From Deinococcus humi (GTDB lineage Bacteria; Deinococcota; Deinococci; Deinococcales; Deinococcaceae): DNA of 64,000 nt. Positions 58,097 to 64,000 of this stretch are shown in pieces. The notes under the pieces are model-generated. The model did no database searches. It was given only the letters and a program-made list of their open reading frames with translations, and had not been told where the DNA came from. The stretch covers positions 496,001 through 560,000 of the forward strand of contig NZ_JACHFL010000001.1 of the NCBI RefSeq assembly GCF_014201875.1. The letters run 5' to 3'. A program made the position numbers and the translations under genes. Positions within the stretch are counted from its first letter, which is position 1. The number at the start of each line of letters is the position of its first letter.

Positions 58097-59422
58097 TCAG
58101 TCGTGTGCGCCCACGAGCTCGCGTTGTCCGAACTGCTGGGCCTCGGTGCTGCCGGCCAGGGCGTTGGTGCTGCTCTGGCCCCCGGCGGCAGCGTTGGACA
58201 CCGCGTCGAAATAGCCGGTCCCCACCTCGCGCTGGTGCTTGACCGCCGTGAAGCCGCGCTCCTGGGCCGCGAACTCCTTCTCCTGCAACTCCACGAAACT
58301 GACCATCTGGTTGCGGGCATAGCCGTGGGCCAGTTCGAACATCGCATGATTAAGGCTGTGGAAGCCGGCCAGCGTGATGAACTGAAACTTGTAGCCCATC
58401 CGGCCCAGCTCCACCTGGAACCGGGCAATCGTCTCGTCATCCAGATTCTGTTTCCAGTTGAAGGACGGTGAGCAATTGTACGCCAGCAGCTTGCCCGGAA
58501 AGTGGGCGTGAATGGCCTCGGCAAATTTGCGGGCGTCTTCCAGGTTCGGCACGGACGTCTCGCACCACAACACGTCGGCGTAGGGAGCGTACGCCAGGGC
58601 GCGCGCGATCGCCTGATCGATCCCAGGTCTGACGAAGTAGAAGCCTTCGGGGGTGCGCTCCCCGGTGCAAAAGGGCTTGTCGTTGTCGTCGATGTCGCTG
58701 GTGAGCAGATTGGCGGCGTCGGCGTCGGTGCGGGCGATCAGCACGGTGGGCACGCCGCTCACGTCGGCCGCCAGGCGCGCGGCGTTCAGCGTGCGGATGA
58801 ACTGCCCTGTGGGCACCAGCACCTTGCCCCCTAGGTGCCCGCACTTCTTCTCGGAGGCCAGCTGATCCTCGAAGTGCACCCCGGCTGCCCCGGCCTCAAT
58901 CATGGCCTTCATCAGCTCGAAGGCATTCAGGGGGCCGCCGAAACCGGCCTCGGCGTCGGCCACGATGGGCGCAAAGTAATCGATGTCTCCTCTACCCTCG
59001 CTGGTCTGGATCTGGTCTGCGCGACGCAGGGTGTTGTTGATGCGCTTGACGACGTCCGGCACAGAGGAAGCGGGGTACAGGCTTTGATCCGGGTACATCT
59101 GCCCGGCGTTGTTGGCGTCCCCGGCCACCTGCCAGCCGCTCAGGTAGATCGCCTTGAGGCCCGCCTTGACCTGCTGCATGGCCTGGTTGCCGGTCAGGGC
59201 ACCCAGCGCATTCACGAACGGCTCGTCCTTCATCAGCCGCCACAGCTTGTTCGCACCGTGACGCGCCAGGGTGAACTCGATGGGCAGGCTGCCGCGGAGC
59301 TTGACGACCTCCTCTGCCCCGTAATTCCGCTTGATGCCCTTCCAGCGGTCCTCGGTCTGCCAGGTTTTTTCCAGAATCTCGGCGGGGGTGCGCGGGCTGT
59401 GGGTCTGCTGGGGCTGGGTCAT
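58097..59422 (-). CDS. aceA: Isocitrate lyase
   Basis: 441 aa from the ATG at 59422, preceded by CAGGAG; the ORF to 59509 is not used. Strong family motifs: [39 protein letters not shown] with metal-binding Asp residues, [20 protein letters not shown] with catalytic KKCGH (Cys ~194), and [15 protein letters not shown]. It cleaves isocitrate to succinate and glyoxylate in the glyoxylate bypass, needed on acetate or fatty acids. Three copies of an 8-bp operator-like site lie 120-165 bp upstream. Malate synthase is not in the window. Confidence 0.96.
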   Translation of the reverse strand: MTQPQQTHSPRTPAEILEKTWQTEDRWKGIKRNYGAEEVVKLRGSLPIEFTLARHGANKLWRLMKDEPFVNALGALTGNQAMQQVKAGLKAIYLSGWQVAGDANNAGQMYPDQSLYPASSVPDVVKRINNTLRRADQIQTSEGRGDIDYFAPIVADAEAGFGGPLNAFELMKAMIEAGAAGVHFEDQLASEKKCGHLGGKVLVPTGQFIRTLNAARLAADVSGVPTVLIARTDADAANLLTSDIDDNDKPFCTGERTPEGFYFVRPGIDQAIARALAYAPYADVLWCETSVPNLEDARKFAEAIHAHFPGKLLAYNCSPSFNWKQNLDDETIARFQVELGRMGYKFQFITLAGFHSLNHAMFELAHGYARNQMVSFVELQEKEFAAQERGFTAVKHQREVGTGYFDAVSNAAAGGQSSTNALAGSTEAQQFGQRELVGAHD

Positions 59423-59542
59423 GTCGGATCTCCTGAAGGTGTGGCGGGCGGTCCTCATCCCTTGCGGGCGAGGTAACAGGCTGGGAAGGTTCCCGGTGGT
59501 GCTGTGCAAACAGTGTGCGGGAGGCAGGCATGCTTGAGGGGC

Positions 59543-59588
59543 GGTTTACCTGCGGCGCAGTGGGGTAAACCACCGGTGCAGGTAAACC
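59543..59588 (-). promoter_or_regulatory. Three GGTTTACC/GGTAAACC sites upstream of aceA
   Basis: GGTTTACC at 59543-59550; GGTAAACC at 59564-59571 and 59581-59588. The first is inverted relative to the other two, and the last two are part of a repeated GGTAAACCACC. They lie 121-166 bp upstream of the aceA start. This arrangement suggests a transcription-factor binding cluster. Confidence 0.5.
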
Positions 59589-59638
59589 ACCTGGCACGGC
59601 CTCCGGTCAATGGGCCGGAAGCCACCCACCATGAACAA

Positions 59639-59662
59639 AGCCCTCCCTGATCAGAGAGGGCT
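59639..59662 (-). terminator. Terminator of the HAD hydrolase gene
   Basis: AGCCCTC (59639-59645) and GAGGGCT (59656-59662) form a 7-bp stem; on the minus strand TTTGTTC follows. It lies 27 bp past the HAD stop codon. Confidence 0.6.
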
Positions 59663-59688
59663 ACGGTGAGTCACTACAGGACGGCCTC

Positions 59689-60324
59689 TCAGCTGTCAGA
59701 ACTTTCTGTGCCCCCCAGCCACGCGGCCAACTGCCGCTCGAATGCGTCATGCGCCTCGTGGTGGTACAGGATGCCGTGGAAACCGGCAGCGTTGGCGGCG
59801 TCAATATTCTCCTGAATGTCGTCCACGAAGGCGGTCTGGGCAGCCGGACGTTCCATGGCCGCCTCCAGAGCCGCAAAAGCTTCGGGCGCGGGCTTCTTGT
59901 GCCCCAGCTCGTTGCTGAACACCAGAGCGTCGAAGCGGGCGAAGCGCGGGTCGTGGCGCAGATGATCGCTGACCACCGGATAATTGTTGCTCAGCAGCCC
60001 CACGCGCACGCCTTCAGGCAGGGCGGCCAGTGTGGCGTACATCGGCACGTGATCGGCGATGCTGCCCAGGTAGATCGCCTCAAACTCGGTATAAGGCAGC
60101 TCCAGGCCGGCTTCGCTCTGCATCACGGTCCAGAAGTGGGGCAGCGTCCAGGCCCCCACCTCCAGCTGACGGACGTGGCGAAAGTAGCTGTCCCGGACGC
60201 GCTCCACCGGCACACCGCTGCGCTCGGCCACATTCTGGGTGCTGCGCCCGTCGAAAGTGCCGACGGTAAAGACACCGCCCCAGTCGAAGGCGACGTGCCG
60301 GGGGGCCGGAGCAACAGAAAGCAT
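59689..60324 (-). CDS. HAD-superfamily hydrolase
   Basis: 211 aa. Motif I is VAFDWGGVF with nucleophile Asp and a Gly in place of the second Asp, as in the 'DxGGV' epoxide-hydrolase-N/YihX group. Motif II is LLSNNYP, motif III has GHKKPAPEAF with Lys, and motif IV is TAFVDDIQENIDAANAAGF. Helical cap between I and II (~25-85). It is a cytoplasmic phosphatase or dehalogenase-type hydrolase; substrate not predicted. ATG 60324 is six bases after ACAATT on the minus strand, a weak leaderless start. Confidence 0.85.
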   Translation of the reverse strand: MLSVAPAPRHVAFDWGGVFTVGTFDGRSTQNVAERSGVPVERVRDSYFRHVRQLEVGAWTLPHFWTVMQSEAGLELPYTEFEAIYLGSIADHVPMYATLAALPEGVRVGLLSNNYPVVSDHLRHDPRFARFDALVFSNELGHKKPAPEAFAALEAAMERPAAQTAFVDDIQENIDAANAAGFHGILYHHEAHDAFERQLAAWLGGTESSDS

Positions 60325-60581
60325 GAGTCCAATTGTGGCGCACAGGCTTCCCCCGTGAGGTCACGCTGTTCAGACCGGAGCGCGCCCCAGAGATGAGGAC
60401 ACCACCACGCCGGACTTGTCATATGAGATCAATTTGGGCGCTATGCAGTGACATCATATATTTATACACACGGTAGATTTCTCAAAAAGTCATCTGTTGG
60501 GTTCGTCCTGATTGGCTGCGGAGCTTAACCAGGGGTCCTATGCATCACTGGAGGTCAGGGCTTTCTCTAACCGGCAGCCGT

Positions 60582-60587
60582 TATAGT
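60582..60587 (+). promoter_or_regulatory. -10 element of the DHH phosphoesterase gene
   Basis: TATAGT, six bases, then GTG at 60594. It is the best -10 match in the window and fixes this GTG over the upstream in-frame ATG at 60540. Confidence 0.65.
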
Positions 60588-60593
60588 TTGAGG

Positions 60594-61622
<1,029 letters not shown>

Positions 61623-61646
61623 CCTCAGTGCGGGGATCATCCGGCG

Positions 61647-61925
61647 TCAGCCCCCAGAGGGGCGGGAGTGTTCCGCAGCGCGGAGGAGTTGCACCTTGAT
61701 CATGCTCAGACGCCCCGGGCTCAGGACGCCGCGCGCCAGCACCCGGTCATCCAGGGTCAGCACCGGCACGTCGTGACCGTAGCGTTGCTGCCACTCTGGA
61801 CGTAAATCCACGTCCAGCACCTGAACCCGGAATTCCAGCCGGGTCAGGTTGGCCTGCGCCTGCTCGCACAGGTGACAGCCCAGACGGGTGTAGAGCGTCA
61901 GAACGGGAAGCGGAGTCAAGGGCAC
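61647..61925 (-). CDS. Glutaredoxin-like (DUF836) protein
   Basis: 92 aa from a GTG at 61925. A thioredoxin-fold pattern LTLYTRLGCHLCEQAQANL has the CxxC redox site at ~17-20, then VLDVDLRPEWQQRYGHDVP with the cis-Pro before VLTLDDRVLARG. It should be a cytoplasmic thiol-disulfide protein. It starts two bases after the stop of the kinase gene, so it is in the same transcript. Confidence 0.82.
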   Translation of the reverse strand: MPLTPLPVLTLYTRLGCHLCEQAQANLTRLEFRVQVLDVDLRPEWQQRYGHDVPVLTLDDRVLARGVLSPGRLSMIKVQLLRAAEHSRPSGG

Positions 61926-61926
61926 C

Positions 61927-64000
61927 TCAGAGGCTGGCGGCGGCCGTCTTGTCTGTGATTGATTTCTCGGCGGCGAGCTTTTCGGCGATTGTCCGGCCCA
62001 CAACAGGCGGGGCCGCACCGGTCTGCGGGCGGTCCAGCAGCGTCATGGCCTGCACCGGAGCGTACATGTCCCGGCTGGAGATAGGATCGCCCGCGCTGGA
62101 GATGGTTCGCAGCACCTGCCCGCCCTGACGCACAGCATAGATCTGTCCCTCCGGCCCCACGCTGATCAGCCACGGCGCCTCGGTGGGTTCCCCCACCAGC
62201 GTGTCGAGGGCAAAGGTCACGCCCGGTGTGCCGTCGGCCTCAATCTTGCGGAGTTTGCGGGCCACACCGTCCACGATGTACACCGCGCCGTGCCGGTCCA
62301 CGCCCAGGCCCTCGAGGGTGCGCAGGCTCTCGCTGTGGCGGTCCAGCCGGAAGGCGTAGCGGCTGAGGTAATCCCCCTGCGCCGTGAAGCGCTGAACCTC
62401 ATTGTTGCCGGTATCCAGCACGAAGAGGTGGCCGTCCGGCGAGGCCACCATGCGGCGCGGCCTGTCGAAACGGCCCAGGCCCTGCCCACGCCCACCGAAG
62501 CGCCGGACGAACTGTCCCGAGCTGTTGTAGACGACAATATGATGCGCCTCGCCGTCCAGCACATACACGTGGCCCTGCGTGAACGCGATGTCCAGCGGTT
62601 GCAGCAGTTCGCCCTCGCCCAGGCCGTAGGGACCGAAGCTCAGGAGCTCGCGGCCCTGTGGGTCGAGCTTGCGGACCAGCGCGCCCGACTTGCCCTGGCG
62701 GTATTCCTGCAGGGTGATGTACAGGTTGCCGTCCGGGTCGCCGGCCAGGGCATTGGGGACGCTGGGCAGCCCCTGCGCCGCGCTGCCCTGATCGCACAGG
62801 CTGGCGCGCAGCTTGCCGTGCAGGTCCAGCAGACGCACAGTGCCGCGTTTTTCCTGAACGCTCAGGGCCAGGGCCAGGGGATCGCTGAAGACCTCGTCGC
62901 TCAGCACGCCCGCATCGAGCCGGGTGATCACCTCATCCAGGGTGGGGCGCTGCGCCGGGTCCTTCTCGATCATATTCAGGATCAGGTCATTGAGACGGCC
63001 CGGCACTTCCAGCCGCACCTGCTTGGGCGGCTTGGGAGCCTCGAACACCTGCTGATGCACCACAGCCTCATAGCTGCCCCGGAACGCGGTTTGACCGCTG
63101 ACCATCTCGTACGCCAGCAGACCCAGCGAGTACACGTCGCTGCGAGCGTCCACGCGGTTGCCCTTGGCCTGCTCGGGGGCCATGTAGATCGGGGTGCCCA
63201 CCCGCGCGCCGGTCATGGTCAGGCGGGTCAGGACCTTGCCCACCGCGATCCCGAAGTCCATCAGCTTGACGCCGCCCTCTCGCAATTGCCCGTCGTGAAA
63301 AGCGTTCTTGAGCATCATGACGTTGCCAGGCTTGATGTCGCGGTGAACCACGTTCTGCATGTGAATGTGGCGCAGCGCGTCAGCCAGCGCGCGCAGAATC
63401 TGCACCGAGTCGGTGAAGGCAAGGCTGCGGTCCTCAAGCAGGGTCTCCAGGCTCTCGCCATCCAGAAATTCCATGGCGATGTAATGTTCGGGGTCCTGCA
63501 TGCGGTAGTCGTAGACGCGCACGATGTTGGGATGGCTGAAACGCTTGAGCACCTCAGCCTCGCGGTAGAAGCGTTTGACGAATTTGGCGTCGGCCAGGTA
63601 CTTCTCTTGCGGCACCTTGAGGGCCACGATGCGCCCGTCACTGTTGCGGCGCGCACGGTAGACGCTGCCCATCCCGCCGATGCCGATGCGGTCCATCACC
63701 TCGTAATCCTGGAACTTGAGGTCCGACTTGGTCGACGACAGCGTGCTGCGGCGCGTCAGACTGGGTGTGGGGGAGCGGACTGGCCGTGCGGGCTTGCCCG
63801 CCGCAGGCAGGTTGATCTCCTTGCGGCGCGCAGGCTGGGCGGGCAAGCCCGCTCCCTGGGCCAGGGAGATGAGGCCCCCGGTCAGGATCACCGCCAGCAC
63901 AGCCAGCGCTCCCTGGGCGCGGTCCAGCGCCCTGAGCCATGAGGTTCCCTGGACTGTCCCCCCCAGCGCCAGGACCACCAGCGTGGCGACCAACGCCAGT
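61927..64000 (-). CDS. Membrane Ser/Thr protein kinase with NHL repeats (5' end cut)
   Basis: At least 688 aa. An in-frame TTG occurs at 63993, but the frame stays open and hydrophobic to the window edge, so the gene likely continues beyond 64000. N-terminal transmembrane helices (LVVLALGGTVQG and LAVLAVILTGGLISLAQGA) are followed by a PknB-type kinase domain: GIGGMGSVYRARR, ALKVP with the ATP Lys, HRDIKPGNVMM, LMDFGIA and MAPEQAKGNRVDARSDVYSLG. The C-terminal ~280 residues form NHL-type beta-propeller repeats (LAGDPDGNLYITLQEYR, VASPDGHLFVLDTGNNEVQRF). It probably senses a ligand through the propeller, although that part may be cytoplasmic. Confidence 0.9.
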   Translation of the reverse strand, partial: LALVATLVVLALGGTVQGTSWLRALDRAQGALAVLAVILTGGLISLAQGAGLPAQPARRKEINLPAAGKPARPVRSPTPSLTRRSTLSSTKSDLKFQDYEVMDRIGIGGMGSVYRARRNSDGRIVALKVPQEKYLADAKFVKRFYREAEVLKRFSHPNIVRVYDYRMQDPEHYIAMEFLDGESLETLLEDRSLAFTDSVQILRALADALRHIHMQNVVHRDIKPGNVMMLKNAFHDGQLREGGVKLMDFGIAVGKVLTRLTMTGARVGTPIYMAPEQAKGNRVDARSDVYSLGLLAYEMVSGQTAFRGSYEAVVHQQVFEAPKPPKQVRLEVPGRLNDLILNMIEKDPAQRPTLDEVITRLDAGVLSDEVFSDPLALALSVQEKRGTVRLLDLHGKLRASLCDQGSAAQGLPSVPNALAGDPDGNLYITLQEYRQGKSGALVRKLDPQGRELLSFGPYGLGEGELLQPLDIAFTQGHVYVLDGEAHHIVVYNSSGQFVRRFGGRGQGLGRFDRPRRMVASPDGHLFVLDTGNNEVQRFTAQGDYLSRYAFRLDRHSESLRTLEGLGVDRHGAVYIVDGVARKLRKIEADGTPGVTFALDTLVGEPTEAPWLISVGPEGQIYAVRQGGQVLRTISSAGDPISSRDMYAPVQAMTLLDRPQTGAAPPVVGRTIAEKLAAEKSITDKTAAASL

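Noticed and set aside
62290..63942. 550-codon open frame antisense to the kinase-NHL gene
   Set aside because: Codon-bias shadow of the kinase; no plausible domain.

Overview
The window is a GC-rich bacterial chromosome segment, most likely from a Deinococcus species. The evidence is the gene content: a TerB/TerD/TerA/TerF/TerC-type tellurium and stress cluster with an attached PRTase-PELOTA and C-C lyase module, a four-domain fasciclin protein, TrmFO instead of TrmA, and a Ser/Thr kinase with NHL repeats. A second clue is start architecture: many genes have a TANNNT -10 element only 5-9 nt before an ATG or GTG, with no Shine-Dalgarno sequence. That is the leaderless arrangement known to be common in Deinococcus. 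I see no phage, insertion sequence, CRISPR array, rRNA or tRNA.

Layout, left to right. 1-3.1 kb: start of carB (cut by the window edge) and a 2-oxoacid dehydrogenase E1 alpha/beta pair. 3.1-9 kb: a secreted DUF4384 protein, a membrane coiled-coil protein, a SUOX-fold exported protein coupled to a histidine kinase, a sigma factor, a FUN14 protein and a LacI regulator. 9.2-14 kb: one leftward operon with an ECF sigma factor, an anti-sigma candidate, an RseB-like sensor, DUF1800, a Tat-exported DUF1501 protein and a CxxCH protein. 14-22.5 kb: a DtxR/MntR-type regulator, small genes, an unusual E3-binding-domain protein, an atypical leucine-dehydrogenase relative, udk, trmFO and a metallophosphoesterase. 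22.5-32 kb: the fasciclin protein, ftsK, a JAMM protease, murD and ftsW.

32.0-43.2 kb is the most interesting part. It is an eight-gene leftward cluster: a PelF-type glycosyltransferase, a polytopic membrane protein in the place expected for a PelG-like exporter, a 4,6-dehydratase-like SDR, a sugar-nucleotide transferase, a second SDR, two tandem lipoproteins resembling Agd3-type (CE18) polysaccharide deacetylases, and a GH114 polygalactosaminidase-like hydrolase. Together they look like a route to a partly deacetylated, galactosamine-containing exopolysaccharide, related in logic both to bacterial Pel and to fungal galactosaminogalactan. The last deacetylase and GH114 lie in the same frame, separated by one UAA stop.

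43.8-52.2 kb, divergent from that cluster, is the Ter region: PRTase-PELOTA, C-C lyase, TerB, TerD, TerA-like, TerF-like (TerD plus vWA), TerZ-like, TerD and a TerC-superfamily protein, ending in a strong terminator. 52.2-64 kb holds a sulfite-oxidase-family oxidoreductase, a Mug-type uracil glycosylase, a lipoprotein hydrolase, argJ, isocitrate lyase with repeated operator-like sites, a HAD hydrolase, a DHH phosphoesterase, a glutaredoxin-like protein and a kinase-NHL protein cut by the right edge.
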